Assembly: GCA_027257055.1 (NCBI GenBank)
Contig: JAPVLO010000322.1
Location: 496,001 to 560,000, forward strand
Direction of reading: 5' to 3'
Length of the DNA: 64,000 nt
Source of the DNA: Cephalopachus bancanus
Lineage: Eukaryota > Chordata > Mammalia > Primates > Tarsiidae
Below are positions 10,790 to 22,112 of this stretch, in pieces (the stretch's first letter is position 1; each line of letters begins with the position of its first letter). The notes beneath the pieces were generated by a model, which was given only the letters and a program-made list of their open reading frames with translations, did not search any database and was not told the DNA's origin. The translations under genes and the position numbers were made by a program.

Positions 10790-11300
10790 TCACTTCTTGC
10801 TTCTTTACCCAGTCTATCAGTAGTTTTCCCTACTGTCTCATATGAGAAGGCAACCAATTATTTAGCAGTGTCTCACCTTAAGATGAAGAGACAAAAAACT
10901 GCCCCTGGAATGGAGGGACTACCTACTCTTAAGTCCTTCCATTCGTTCTAGGCTTTCTACAAATCCTCCTGTTTCCTCAATAATCCCCATTCTGGCAAGG
11001 TTAAATGCCCACTCCTACAACTTCAAATTCTCTAGGAATCAAAATGAAAATGAAAGTCTCTTTTCTTTCTACCCTAGAGAAAGACTTAGCTTCCTTCTGA
11101 GAAGCAAGAAAATTCACCCATAAATATTTCTGAATAAATATATGCCGTTTTTCACTAAGTCCTTTAGGAAATATAGACGGTTGATACTGCTTCTTCACCA
11201 TAAATTTTTAAGACCTGAGAGTGGTGCCCTATTTGTCATCCTGAGAGTACTGCTATTAATGCAGTTTGTGAAGCAAATATAGGGAATCCACCTAATTATG
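10790..11300. other. Intron stretch without recognised features
   Basis: Part of the 644-bp intron 10716-11359. It is pyrimidine-rich on the plus strand in places. I see no known repeat and no exon. Confidence 0.5.
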
Positions 11301-11359
11301 AAGCAACAACAGTACAAACCAGCAAACCCCACAACTTAGCAAAGGATAAGCTTCCTTAC

Positions 11360-11455
11360 CTCTAATAATTTATATAATTCCTCAATTCTTCCTTTTTCTC
11401 TCTCCTTGGCCAGAATTTCTGTTTCTTTGAAGTGTATATATTGGTTATAAAGTGC
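11360..11455 (-). CDS. MACF1: MACF1 coding exon, start of plakin domain
   Basis: 96 bp, 32 codons, phase 0/0; acceptor ttgtag, donor gtaagg on the minus strand. It encodes [20 protein letters not shown] then [12 protein letters not shown]. It follows CH2 and the PQNPVELK exon and belongs to the first plakin spectrin repeat. Confidence 0.96.
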
Positions 11456-11474
11456 CTACAAAATTAATATTTGG

Positions 11475-11496
11475 TGAATGAATGAATGAATGAATG
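11475..11496. repeat. (GAAT)5 microsatellite
   Basis: Five GAAT units in the short intron next to the 11360-11455 exon, 20 bp from its acceptor on the minus strand. Confidence 0.9.
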
Positions 11497-11586
11497 CCCA
11501 AATTTTCACCTCACCCAGTAGTGATAAGCTCTGAAACTTATACTCTAGAAATAATTTATTAAAAAAATGTAAGCCCCTGACTTTAC

Positions 11587-11706
11587 CTTTAGTTCAACAG
11601 GGTTTTGGGGGAAAGATTTATCTGACATCAGTATTGTGTGCTGTTTGATCCAGGGAATGAGGGATTCCACTCGGCTTTGGTATTCTTGCCACCTGGAGTC
11701 CACTTC
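11587..11706 (-). CDS. MACF1: MACF1 coding exon, after CH2, first plakin repeat
   Basis: 120 bp, 40 codons, phase 0/0; acceptor caatag, donor gtaaag on the minus strand. It encodes EVDSRWQEYQSRVESLIPWI, KQHTILMSDKSFPQNPVELK. The tryptophan in SRWQEY and in PWIKQHT fit the helix positions of a spectrin repeat just after the CH2 domain. Confidence 0.97.
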
Positions 11707-12250
11707 CTATTGCCAGAAGGTAAACATCACACACCTGATTAGCAATATCCAAAACAAGTACAGGAGAAAGTAGCTCAGGCCACCACAAACCATATAAGAT
11801 CTCTTTCTTCTAACTGCCTAGACAGCTGCTCAGTATAATGCTCACAGTCCCAGTTTCATAGCTCCTCAAGGGCTCTCAGGATGGGATTCAATTTCCTGAC
11901 ACCTAGAAAGGCTATGAACCAAGTTACTAAAAATATTCCGAAAAGATCCGTGATGTATCTAATCAAGCTGATGTTAGTAGCTGAGAAAATGCTGCATCAT
12001 CTTGAATTACAGCTGGGAAAGAGGTACATTCTTTGCTGACATTTAGCACCAAACATTCTGTGCTCAATGCTACAAAATTAGCAATATCTAGACTCATTTC
12101 CAGGGACCAAGGACAATGCCCATGTATGATAAAGATAGCATGGATTCAGTCTGTTTTGTATACATGAGTGCTTAAGAAACATTGTCTAATCAATGCATTC
12201 CACCCAAACAAATCAAAATCAGAAGATAATTTAGGAAAATGTTATTTTAC
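11707..12250. other. MACF1: Intron of 544 bp, no recognised repeat
   Basis: MACF1 intron between the CH2 end exon and the first plakin exon. No Alu, MIR or microsatellite that I can identify. Confidence 0.5.
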
Positions 12251-12357
12251 CGTAGCACTGATCCCTTCTCCACCCTCAGGGACTTTAGGGAAGGCATCAT
12301 AAATTGAAGACACATAAGTGATTACAGACTTTTCATCTGGAGATGGCACATCCACAT
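12251..12357 (-). CDS. MACF1: MACF1 coding exon, C-terminal part of CH2
   Basis: 107 bp; completes the Asp codon split in the previous exon and ends in phase 0; acceptor tctcag, donor gtaaaa on the minus strand. It encodes [20 protein letters not shown] then [16 protein letters not shown]. The 'D-x-D-x-P-x-P-D-E-K-S-V-x-T-Y-V' signature is the last helix of the second calponin-homology domain of spectrin-family actin-binding domains. It binds F-actin together with CH1. Confidence 0.98.
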
Positions 12358-12458
12358 CTGAGAAAGAATGGACAAGAAATTTCTTAGAACAAAGGAATTG
12401 GCCAGAAGAAGGACCAGTGAATACATGACAAACATACTCAAGTTCAGTAAACTCTCAC

Positions 12459-12571
12459 CTTCTGCATCCAGCAAGCGGGTAACCCCCAGTCTTTCTGCCA
12501 CTTCGAAGGCCTGTTCTAGATTCTCTCGATTACTTTGAATTTGTACCCTCTCCATGTCTACCAGATCCGGT
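12459..12571 (-). CDS. MACF1: MACF1 coding exon, middle of CH2
   Basis: 113 bp; the first base completes an Arg codon and the last G starts the next Asp codon; acceptor ttacag, donor gtgaga on the minus strand. It encodes [20 protein letters not shown] then [18 protein letters not shown]. It carries the CH-domain signatures HRYRPDL (across the junction) and N-L-x-x-A-F-x-x-A-E-x-x-L-G-V. The downstream intron is only 101 bp. Confidence 0.98.
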
Positions 12572-12739
12572 CTGTAAAAGTCCACCAAAGCACATGAAAG
12601 TCCACCATCTACACATCACATATGAGTTCACACAAAGAAAACCTCTGAAAAGTTCCCAGAGCTGAAAAATACTGAGTGAGTGAGAGACAAAGTAGGAGGT
12701 CTGAAGGGTACTAACCCCATTTTTATTTATATATTTATT

Positions 12740-13029
12740 TATTTTCAGAGACAAGGTCTCTCTCTGTCCCCCAGGCTCGAGTACAGTGGCACAATCATAG
12801 CACAGTGTAACCTCTAACTCCTGGGTTGGGGTGATCCTCCCACCTCAGTCCCCGGAGTAGCTAGGACTACAGGCATGTACCACCATACACGGTTAATTTT
12901 TTTATTGTTTTGTGGAGATGAGTCCTCACTATGTTGCCCAGGCTGGTCTTGACCACTAGGCTCAAGCAATCCTCCTGCCTCAGCTTCCCAAATTGCTGGG
13001 ATTATAGGTATGAGTCACCGTGCCCAGTC
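12740..13029 (-). mobile_element. Alu, older (AluJ-like)
   Basis: Antisense dimer with 'gagacaaggtctctctctgt' and '...agtcaccgtgcccagtc'. It lacks the lineage-specific 'gttggagtctc' end, so it is from the early primate Alu wave. Confidence 0.85.
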
Positions 13030-13199
13030 TAATCCCATTTTTAATTACACACCAGAAGTCCAATGCTCCCTAATCCTAAACTTACACAACAGTAGATTTG
13101 TTGAGTTTCATGGGAAAGGAATCATAAACTAGCACTGAAAAAAGGCATGTTTATAACCACTAAGAGCTCAATAGTATTGATTTTTGTCATTCAGAATTC

Positions 13200-13590
13200 C
13201 AATCTTCCTCACTCAACTCACTTTAGCCACCTAATCATTCTAAGTAAGCCTTTGCTCCAGGCCCTTCACCCCTGTTATTTCCTCCAACTGAAATGCTCTG
13301 ACCCCAGAGGCCTGCATGGCTCACTCCATCAAGGCTCTACTCCAACACACTCATCAAAGAGACCGTTTCTGACCATCCTGTCCAAAATACCACAAACCTC
13401 TGCCATTCTCTCCATATCCCTCCACTGCATTTACCCTTTATGACAGCATATATTTATTTGTTGCCTATTCTCCCCAGAAGATAAGCTCCAAGAGAGCAAG
13501 AGCTTTTGCTCATTTTTGTGCCCAATGCCTAAAACTGTAGGAGTTCAAGAAATATCCCTTTATCAAATGAATAAATGAATCAGTGCTTTG
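13200..13590 (+). mobile_element. L2 LINE, 3' end
   Basis: Phrases in L2 order: 'ctccaactgaaatgctctgaccc', 'catggctcactccatcaaggctctactcc', 'gaccgtttctgaccatcctg', 'agataagctccaagagagcaagag', ending 'aatgaataaatgaatc'. Confidence 0.75.
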
Positions 13591-13686
13591 ATTCTCGATC
13601 GAGAGGAAAAAATAGCATTATATCTCATTACAAATAAGAGGTGAGGTGAAGATCCTGCAGGAGCACAGAAATTCCATAGTACTTAC

Positions 13687-13853
13687 CTGTATCGATGAAT
13701 AAGTGCATTGAACATCTTCCCATCACTCCAGCAGGAAGAAAAGTTGGTGCATTTGATTCCTGTGTAACCAGCTGTCACCTTCTGAGTCCACAGAAGTAGT
13801 TTCTCCTTGGCCGACATGTCGCCTGACTCCCCACTAATGTAGATGTCAGAGAT
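13687..13853 (-). CDS. MACF1: MACF1 coding exon, N-terminal part of CH2
   Basis: 167 bp; starts phase 0, ends AG of a split Arg codon; acceptor ggtag, donor gtaagt on the minus strand. It encodes [40 protein letters not shown] and [15 protein letters not shown]. This is the first helix and core of CH2 of the actin-binding domain, with the hallmark L-L-x-W-x-Q, T-N-F-x-x-x-W and D-G-x-x-F-N-A-L-I-H. It is the common acceptor for two upstream phase-0 donors: the CH1 exon at 41515 and the alternative first exon at 27535. Confidence 0.98.
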
Positions 13854-13984
13854 CTACCAAAAGAGGGACATGGAGCAATTCATTATAAATAAGACGAAAC
13901 CTTTTAACCTTCTCTTCTCCATCCATTATGGCTCTTAGAAGAAGAGAAAGATGCAAGACTGGCAGAACTTTAGATGACAATTCC

Positions 13985-14715
13985 GACATATATTCACATT
14001 CTTGCTAGTCAAAGAAATGCAAATTAAAACCATGAGAGATTATTTTTTACCTATCAAACTAGGAAGGGTTTGTTTTTTTAAATGATAGTACTCAAGGTTG
14101 GATAAACTACCTAAAACTGGGTATTCTCTTAGACTGCCACAAGTGAGAATATAAATAGCATAACTTCTCTGGATGTCTGTTTTGAATCAAAAGTCTTAAA
14201 ACATATATATGACTTCACAGGAAATCATCAGAGATATGTATAAATAAATTTATGCAAGAATATCTATCAAAGATAGTAAACATTATTTGGCAAAAAGTTA
14301 TAAAAATCTTAAACTTTAATTGGTTACAATTATAGGACAATTATAGCAGAACAGAATTCTTTGTGGCTATTACAAAGGCATGCCTTAGAAAATTTTAAAA
14401 CATAAAAAAATGGTCACCAAATTTTATAAAAAGAATAAAGTAAACAATATATATAATAATCCTGATTTTGTATAAAAGATATACCATGTAAAAAAAGATA
14501 TACAGTGTGACAATCAAATGTGTATATATGCATACATGGGTACATACATAGGTTTGTTATACAGATGCATGCACTGTATGTATGCAAGTGTAAATACCAG
14601 AGAGAAATATAGTAAACCAGTAGTCATAGTTATCTCTGAGTGGTACATTACAGGTGATTTTTATATTTTCCAAATTTTCTACATAATATACAATTTTATA
14701 ACAAAAAAAAGCTAA
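13985..14715 (+). mobile_element. L1M-type LINE, 3' part
   Basis: Starts 'caaagaaatgcaaattaaaacc' and passes through 'gtggctattacaaaggcatg', 'gattttgtataaaagatata' and 'tagttatctctgagtggtacattacaggtgatttttatattttcc', the order of an old mammalian L1 3' end. Subfamily not determined. Confidence 0.7.
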
Positions 14716-14769
14716 TTTAAGAAATCTCAAAATATAGCACAAGACCTACTTCAGAGAAATGGCAGTGCA

Positions 14770-14930
14770 GGACAGGAAAAAGTTCATGCTCTTAATTCCA
14801 CACAGACCAGCGTTTGAATCCGTAAAGTGGGAATAATACCTACCATCTTTTTAGGGTTGCTGTGATAATCAACAAGATCATATAACACCTAGCCCAAAGA
14901 CAGGGTTATGCTCAACAAATAAAATTCCTT
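14770..14930 (+). mobile_element. MIR SINE, diverged
   Basis: 'gaccagcgtttgaatccg', 'gtaaagtgggaataatacctaccatc', 'agggttgctgtgataatcaa', 'tgctcaacaaataaaa'; the core has a deletion. Confidence 0.6.
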
Positions 14931-15369
14931 CCCTCTTCCTTATATGGATGTAATCTTCCTCTAATTCTTACTAGTCTAACTCTCACAGCACTGACAGTCT
15001 GTATAATCACTTAATTCAATGTTATTTTGCATTACTGGCTATTATTTCATATATTTAATTTTATCTCCCCAAGACTAGGTTTCCTAAGGAGCTGGCACCA
15101 CATCTTAAAAATCAGACCTATCTAAGAAATGAACAGCAATCCCTATGAGGGATGGCTCCTCACTACTTGAGTAAGAAGTAACCTCCAACCCTGAGACTCA
15201 ATGGACACAGGCCTTCTGTATATTGCCCATTGCACCTAGTGTTGTGCTGGTTATAGGGTGGGAACTTAACATGTTCTAATTAATAATCATTGGTTCATAA
15301 ACAAAATAATAAAAATAAGTAAATAAAAGTATATGGGGATAAAGGTTATACAGAATCCAGAGTCAAGCT

Positions 15370-15575
15370 ATTTTTTGACAGCAAACTTAATTAGCGAATT
15401 CAAAGCAGTATGTAAAGTCAAACAAGATTAGGCTAATAATGTTAATGGTCTCCCCTAGAGTGGAAATATACTTCTTTTTCTTCCTATAGTTTTATTTTCT
15501 TCCTATTTTTCTTTTTCCAGGACTTTAAATAGTAACCACACTTTACTTTTATAATAATAACTATAAAATAATCTT
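15370..15575 (+). mobile_element. Possible L1M 3' UTR fragment
   Basis: 'taatggtctcccctagagtgg' followed by a T/C-rich tract and 'actttacttttataataataac' resembles old L1 3' ends. Weak. Confidence 0.35.
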
Positions 15576-15597
15576 TATTAACAAGGAAAAACATAAG

Positions 15598-15765
15598 CCT
15601 TTGAATCACAGACACGCAGTTGAAAGGAGGCATTTACTAGAAATGTGACCCCCAGGCAAATCACTTAAGCCTCCTGTGCCCCATTTTGCCCATATTTAAA
15701 ACAGGATAATAAGTTTCTCATAGGGTCATTATAAGTATCAAATAGGTGATATAGGCAGTGTCTAG
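15598..15765 (+). mobile_element. MIR SINE
   Basis: 'aaatgtgacccccaggcaaatcacttaagcctcc', 'aaaacaggataataagtttctcatagggtcattataagtatcaa'; sense MIR. Confidence 0.65.
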
Positions 15766-16336
15766 GGAACACAAATTTCCTTCCTATAATAACACAGCAT
15801 AAACAGCACTTCCAGCACAATCTTTGGTCTGGATGTTTGATACAGAGAAAAACACCGGTGTGGCAACAGAACATCCGGTCTTTCAGGCACAGTATCTTGA
15901 AAGTAGTTGCCTCCCTGGCAGTCAGTACAAGAGGGCAATGAATAAAAAGGCATGTCCAAGTGTCTGACTACTAGATTTAAAATACCAAATTTCAACTCAT
16001 AATAGATGAAATTAAATATTAGCAGAAGATACTTTAAAATCAGGAAAAACAGGGCCAATAACTTTGATACTTTATTGAGAATAAAAGAAAAGCTGCAGAC
16101 TACTAAATGTTACTCAGATGTCTGAAGAAAAACTGAGAACAGAAGAGTATGGGAAATTTGCATGGAGACTAGAAAAGGGAAGCCAGGAAGTACTGCCTCT
16201 GGGTATCAAAGGTGAAGTGGTGCCCTACCCAGCAGATTCTAGGCACAAGGGTTCTCAAGTCCTTGACAAGTACATCTCTAGAGAAGAAACTAGGCTATCA
16301 CACTTTGATGATGCCAGTTAATAAGACCATACCGCA
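15766..16336. other. Intron stretch, nothing recognised
   Basis: Unique-looking intronic DNA. Short open frames on both strands show no family resemblance or flanking splice sites. Confidence 0.4.
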
Positions 16337-16624
16337 GCCAGGCGCAGTAGCTCATGCCTATAATCCCAGCACTTTGGGAGGCCAAGGTGAGAGGATTGCC
16401 TGACCCCACGGGTTCAAGACCAGCCTGGGCAACTTGGTGAGACCTCATCTCTACAATAAATCAAAAAATTAGCCAGGTATGGTGGCATGTGCCAGAAGTT
16501 CCAGTTACTTGAAAGGCTGAGGCAGAAGGATCTCCTGAGCCCAGCAGGTTGAAGCTGCGGTGGCAGTGAGCGTGCCACTGCACTCCAGCCTGAGCGAAAG
16601 AGTGAGACTCCAACTCAAAAAAAA
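16337..16624 (+). mobile_element. Alu
   Basis: Sense dimer 'gccaggcgcagtagctcatg' to 'gagactccaactcaaaaaaa', intermediate lineage type with 'ttgcctgaccccacgggttcaagacc'. Confidence 0.92.
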
Positions 16625-17782
16625 GACCATAATGCAAATCTATCCTCCATCCATCACTTCTCTGCTCTGACTCCATGTTCACCTGACAACCTTCATATTA
16701 TTATTTGCTTCTCATATAAATATTCTAAAACAATAAAATACACCAAGCGGTCTATTCAAACACTTAATCACCTGGCAGTTAAAATTCATTTTGCAAATTA
16801 ATTCACACCATCTTCCTATAAGTGTGAAAAGTCTGAGTCAATTCCTTAAAACCCAATCAACTCCATGTATACCCCACGCCACCCCTCAAAAAAGAGCAAT
16901 GAAGCTGCAAAGCTGAGGACCTGATAATGGATCATGGTACCCAAGCTATCATCCTGTGAGCTCAGTATACACAGCTCTTTCTGGTACCAATTCTATTTCA
17001 GTCCCCCTTAACAACATTTCTAGCTGCCTTTTTCACTGGCTAACATATCCCACTACCTTTACTGTAGCTATTTCACATAAATATTAAAGTGAAATACTGT
17101 TGAGAACAAGAAATAGATTTGCTCAAGTAAAAATAAATGGAACTTGAATAAGCAAAATTAAATGAGTATTTGGGTTCTTTACCCCAAAATGAAATTCCAT
17201 TGATCTTGTATGTCCATTATAACCACAGTCAGTCTCTTTGATAGCATCTCCCATCTGACAATCACAGTATTTCTGTATACAGCACTGAAACTACTTCAAT
17301 GTACAGCTTTACTTCAGATTTTAAACACAGCTGTAATGAGACAGAGAAATATGTGGATAACTCAAGAGGGAAAAAAACCTACCCTGTTTATATTAGGGCC
17401 CTTCCTAGACTGTAAACTGGATGAGAAATATGGGATTATCATCACAACCATCTCAGTAATTAAACTGGGCTTTTGTCCATCTCTTCTTGTAATACTCACA
17501 TGTGATGTATGTGCACAGTGCTGTTCTTTGGGCTTTACAGAAGCTTTTACCTTAATCTCCCAAATGCAGAAATCCAGCTTCAGTCTCAGGGAGCTTTCTC
17601 CCTCATCTGTGTTTTAAGCAGGAAGGCATTTGGAGAGGGAGAACAGCCTCAATACCATGCTAGAGAATATGCAAATTCCACTTGAATTTTCGTTCAACCC
17701 ACACTTCCCAAGGCTTGGTTAAGAAGTCCTTCTCCGAAGCATTCTCAGAAACTCAATGTCTTCCTAATAATTCAGTAAGTAT
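16625..17782. other. Intron stretch, with a possible L2 trace at 17370-17480
   Basis: Mostly unassigned. 'cttcctagactgtaaactggatgagaaa' near 17400 resembles the L2 3' end. A 135-codon plus-strand open frame (17210-17617) has no recognisable domain. Confidence 0.4.
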
Positions 17783-17797
17783 TTATTGACCGATATC

Positions 17798-18080
17798 TTT
17801 TTTTTTTTGAGTCTCACTCTGTCACCCAGACTAAAGTGCAGTGGCTGTTTCCGGCCACCGCAACCTCGACGTGCTGGGCTCCGGCGATCCTTCCGCCTCA
17901 GCCTTCCAAGGAGCTGGAACTACAGGCTCGCGCTACCACGCCCGACTAATTTTTTGATTTATCGTAGAGATGAGGTCTCGCCAAGTTGCCCAGGCAGGTC
18001 TCGAACCCGCGGGCTCAGGCAATCCACTCACCTCAGCCTCTCAAGGGCGCGGGATTACAGGCTGAGCCACCGAGCCCGGC
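17798..18080 (-). mobile_element. Alu, first of a serial pair
   Basis: Antisense dimer of the young lineage type. Flanked by target copies 'ttattgaccgatatc' (17783-17797) and 'ttattgaccaatgtc' (18081-18095). Confidence 0.93.
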
Positions 18081-18095
18081 TTATTGACCAATGTC

Positions 18096-18384
18096 TTTTT
18101 TTTTTTTTTGAGCTGGAGTCTCACTCTGTCGCCCAGACTGGAGTGCAGTGGCTGCTCCCGGCCACCACAGCCTCTACCTGCTGGGCTCCCAGCGATCCTT
18201 CCGCCTTAGCCTTCCGAGTAGCCGGAATTACAGGTGCGTGCTACCACGCCCGGCTAATTTTTTGATTTATTGTAGAGATGAGGTCTCGCCTGCCCAGGCG
18301 GGTCTCAAACCCACGGGCTCAGGCAATCCACTCACCTCAGCCTCCCAAAGGCGCGGGATTATAGGCTGAGCCACTGAGCCTGGC
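18096..18384 (-). mobile_element. Alu, second of a serial pair
   Basis: Antisense dimer with a 4-bp deletion in the left arm ('tctcgcctgcccaggc'). Flanked by 'ttattgaccaatgtc' and 'ttgactaatatc' (18385-18396), so it shares its target with the Alu before it. Confidence 0.93.
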
Positions 18385-18396
18385 TTGACTAATATC

Positions 18397-18820
18397 TTAA
18401 CACTATGCCAGCCACCACCGAGTAGAACAAAAAAAGTTACACACCATTTATTTATTCTATTAATATTTTTCAAGTAACCATAATGTACTAGGGGCTGTAT
18501 TTAAATTCTTGATATCTCAAAATAAAAACAAAGCCTAAGACCTCAAGTACAAACAATTTAATCAAGGAGACAATTTACTATACAAAGCGATCCATGTTGT
18601 AACAGGTAAGCAAGTAACACAAACCAGCTATGCCAAAGAACTACTCAGACAACATCTATGCGGAGTTTTATTAAGTAGATGCTAGCCTTCTATTTAAAAG
18701 GGAAAAATAACACAAAAGACATGCTCTCCCTGGAAGAACTTAGTTGAGACGTGCCATAACTAGACTAGAATAAGGTTACCCCATATATTTTCCCAGATGA
18801 CAACAAACAGATGCAATAAA
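18397..18820. other. Intron stretch, nothing recognised
   Basis: AT-rich intronic DNA; no repeat or exon that I can name. Confidence 0.4.
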
Positions 18821-18833
18821 AGAGGGATAGAGG

Positions 18834-19118
18834 CCGGGCGCAGTAGCTCACAAACTATAATCCCAGCACTTTAGGAGACCAAGGTGAGAGGACTGCCTGA
18901 GCCCACGCATTTGAGACCAGCCTGGGCAACTTGGTAAGACCTCATCTCTACAGTAAATAAAAAAATTAGGTGGGTGTGGTGGCGCATGCCTGTGGTTCCA
19001 GCTACTTGGAAGGCTGAGGCTGAAGGATCCCCAGTACGTTGAGGCTGTGGTGGCTGAGAGCACGCTACTGCACTCCAGTCTGGGCAATAGAGTGAGACTC
19101 CAACTTAAAAAAAAAAAA
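18834..19118 (+). mobile_element. Alu with perfect target duplication
   Basis: Sense dimer flanked by identical 13-bp duplications 'agagggatagagg' at 18821-18833 and 19119-19131. Confidence 0.95.
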
Positions 19119-19224
19119 AGAGGGATAGAGGAAGACAAGTTTCATGATCTCTTAAATGTACACATTTTTAGAAATTTATTCACACATATTTATTTATCTA
19201 TTTTTTCCCGTTTTTTTTTTCTCC

Positions 19225-19498
19225 CTTTAAAAAAAGAAAGAAAGAAAGAAACAGGGCCTTACTAGGCTGCCCACGCTGGTCTTGAATTCCTGGCCTGAAG
19301 TGATCCTCCTACCTTAGCCTCGGGTAGCTAGTCAGGCACATGCCACCACTCCCAGTTAAATTCTTTTTTTTTTTTTTTTGATAGCCATGGAGTTTCACTA
19401 TATCATCCAGGTTGGTCTGAAACTCATGGCCTCAAGGGATCCTCCCGCTCAGCCTCCCAAGTGCTGGGATTAGAGGTGTGAGCAACCATACCTGGCCC
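19225..19498 (-). mobile_element. Alu, old and rearranged
   Basis: Antisense, degenerate: 'gggccttactaggctgcccacgctggtcttgaattcctgg', then an internal poly(T), then a second 'gtttcactatatcatccaggttggtctg' and '...gtgctgggattagaggtgtgagc'. Contains a (GAAA)n tail. Confidence 0.7.
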
Positions 19499-20208
19499 AC
19501 ATATTCAAGATTCAGTATATCTAATGTTAATAGAAATAACATTTTTTCTGCCTTTACAATTTCAAAAAAATATATTATTCAAACTTTACTTGTATCTTTA
19601 ATATCGATGTCTTTTCATCAATAAAGCTGCTTTCTACTGTCAGCAGAAATTGAAGTACCTTTTTTTAGAGGAGCTGACAGTGAGGGGTAGGAAAACTAGA
19701 GACGATGGAGTTAAACGAGTTGAGGAGAAAATCAAGGGTAACTTATGGGGAAGATTCAGGCTTTCAAAACAAAGAATTCTTTAAAAGTCAAAATGAGGCT
19801 GAGCTGTGGGCAAGAGAAGAAATTTTATCCTCAGAAAGAAAAGTCTAGGCCAATTGTGCTGCCGTGGTCATCTCATGTCTCACACACACTCCCTTAGCTG
19901 AGGTCATCATCAGTAGTAATAAATCATGTTGATACTTGATAACGTGGCAGAAGTTACATTTTACCTCTGGGGTTTTCATTCCCAAAACCCATAACACCAG
20001 TCTAATCAGGAGAAAAACATTAGATAAATTCCAGTAGAGGACCATTCCTACAAAATATCTGACGAGTACACCTTAAAACTGTCAAGGCTATCAAAAACAA
20101 GGACAGTCTGAGAAACTGCCACAGGCAAAAGGAGCCATGAGAACTAAGCTTAATGTAGTGTTGTGGATGGGATCCCGGAACAAAACAAAAAACATTAGGT
20201 TAAAAAAA
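19499..20208. other. Intron stretch, partly L1M-like
   Basis: Unassigned intronic DNA; the part from about 19990 ('aatcaggagaaaaacattagataaattcc') leads into an L1M-like 3' end that continues after the Alu at 20219. Confidence 0.4.
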
Positions 20209-20218
20209 CCCCTAAGGA

Positions 20219-20485
20219 GTCCAGGCATGGTGGCTTGGCCTGTAATCCCAGCATTTGGGGAGGCCAAGGCGAGAAGACTGCCTGAGCCTGGGAGTTTGAG
20301 ACCAACCTGGGCAACTTGGTGAGACCTCTACAATAAATCACAAAAACTAGCCGGGCTACTTGGAAGGCTGAGGTAGAAGGATCGCCTAAGGTGGAAAATC
20401 AAGACTGCAGTGGCCATGAGTGTACCACTGGACTCCAGCCTGGGCAACAAGAGTGAGACTCCAACTCAAAAAAAAAAAAAAAAAC
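20219..20485 (+). mobile_element. Alu with internal deletion
   Basis: Sense element missing the start of the right arm ('agccgggctacttggaagg'). Flanked by 'ccctaagga' on both sides (20209 and 20486 onward). Inserted in an L1M-like remnant. Confidence 0.88.
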
Positions 20486-20489
20486 CCTA

Positions 20490-20690
20490 AGGAAATCTGA
20501 ATAAACTATAGACTTTAGTTAATAATAATGTATCGATACTGGTTCATTCATGGTGACAAATGTACCATATTAATGTAAGAGAATTGGGGAAATTGGATGT
20601 GGGATGTATGGGAACTCTGTATTATTTTTGCAATTTTTCTGCAAATCTAAAACTATTTGTAAAAATAAAGTCTAATGATCAGGGGAAAAA
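20490..20690 (+). mobile_element. L1M-type 3' end
   Basis: 'tggtgacaaatgtaccatattaatgtaag', 'gatgtatgggaactctgtattatttttgcaatttttctgcaaatctaaaact', ending 'aaaaataaagtctaatga', as in old L1 3' UTRs. Split from the part before 20209 by an Alu. Confidence 0.6.
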
Positions 20691-21414
20691 CAAGCTGTTT
20701 TTAAAGTATATTTTCTAGAAAACATTATCTACATTTCTTTTTAGGATGTTTGAGATGCAACAGCACTTTTCTGAGTCTATAGTATCTCCAGAAATTTCAT
20801 TTCAAACCACAACTGCATAACATTGGATTTGTTTTTCTTTTTCAATTCATTCTGTTGTGCTTATTTATGATCTCCATTATGTGACTACTTGCTGTGTGTG
20901 TGTGTTTTATAAGTGATTTTTCTTTAAAGTGATGTTTTCATGTTATTGGCTTGTATACAATTACATTCAATCCTTTAAATTAGAAAGCTAAATTCCTAGG
21001 AACAATAACTAAAACTTTCTTAAATTTTTGGTCTTTTTTTGTTTGTGTAACCAATTATGTCAGATGATCTCTACAAAAATCAATATTGATTAAACCAGCA
21101 GATGGTGACACAGATTTATTCTTTTTTTTTTTTTTCATGAACTGACTATAACCTTACTGGGAGTCTGATAACAAGAAATACTTTATAAGAAGCCAAATAC
21201 AAAGAGAATCCCTCTTTCTGAAGGCTAATTTCTAGAGGAAAAAGAAGCTCACCTTTTATTTTTGTGGCAGGTCACATGAAAGAATAACACACAATTTAGT
21301 GCCAAAAAAAGAGCAATAATTATATAATATTAAATATAGGATCTCAGTAGAATGGAAAAGTACTATGGGCTAAACTGATTAAAAAGAGTTCTTAAAGAAG
21401 TATGGTTTAAACTT
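20691..21414. other. Intron stretch, nothing recognised
   Basis: AT-rich; includes a short (TG)6 at about 20893 and a poly(T) at 21121. No exon seen. Confidence 0.4.
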
Positions 21415-21699
21415 GACCCAGCACAGTTGCTCACCCCTATAATCCCAGCACTTTGGGAGGCTGAGGTGAGAGGATTGCCTGAGCTCATGGGTTTGCGACC
21501 AGCCTGGGAACTTGGTGAGACCTCATCTCTACAAGAAAGAAATAAATAAATTAGCTGGGCGTGGTGGTGCATACCTGTAGTTCCAGCTACTTGGATGGCT
21601 GAGGCAGAAGGATCACCTGAGCCTAGCAGGTCAAGGCTGTGGTGGCCATGAGCATGCTACTGCACTCCAGCCTGGGCAACAGAGTGAGACTCCAACTCA
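21415..21699 (+). mobile_element. Alu
   Basis: Sense dimer 'cccagcacagttgctcaccc' to 'gactccaactcaaaaataaa', with a tail evolved into (TAAAA/TAAA)n up to 21743. Confidence 0.9.
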
Positions 21700-21750
21700 A
21701 AAATAAAATAAAATTAAATTAAATTAAAAATAAATAAATAAACTCATCTT

Positions 21751-22026
21751 AGCCAGGCATGGTGACTCACGATTGTAATCCCAACACTTTGGAGGCCAAG
21801 GCAGGAGGATCACTTGAGACCAGAAGTTCAAGAACAGTCTGGGCAATGTAGTGAGACCTCAATTCTACAAAAAGAATTTTAAAAATAAGCCAGGAGTGGT
21901 GACACATGCCTATAGTCCTAGCTACTTGGGAGCTGAGGTAGAAGGATTGCCTGAGCACGAGTCAAGGCTGTAGTGAGCCATGATCAGGCACTACAGCCTG
22001 GGCAACAGAATAAAACTCCAATTTAA
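21751..22026 (+). mobile_element. Alu, older
   Basis: Sense dimer with 'aggcaggaggatcacttgag' and 'gggcaatgtagtgagacctc', closer to early Alu than to the young lineage types. Confidence 0.88.
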
Positions 22027-22112
22027 AACAAAACAAAACCAAAAAAACTCATCCTTCCTTGAAGGATGTTATTAGATAGACAAAAAGAATTCCAGGTAGA
22101 AAGTACATGTAA

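Noticed and set aside
17210..17617. 135-codon plus-strand frame
   Set aside because: No recognisable domain, opposite strand to MACF1, and partly L2-like.
17786..18265. 159-codon plus-strand open frame
   Set aside because: It is the translation of two antisense Alus (RLKCSGCFRPPQP, YRLALPRP-type words) and not a gene. The same holds for most open frames longer than 70 codons in the window.
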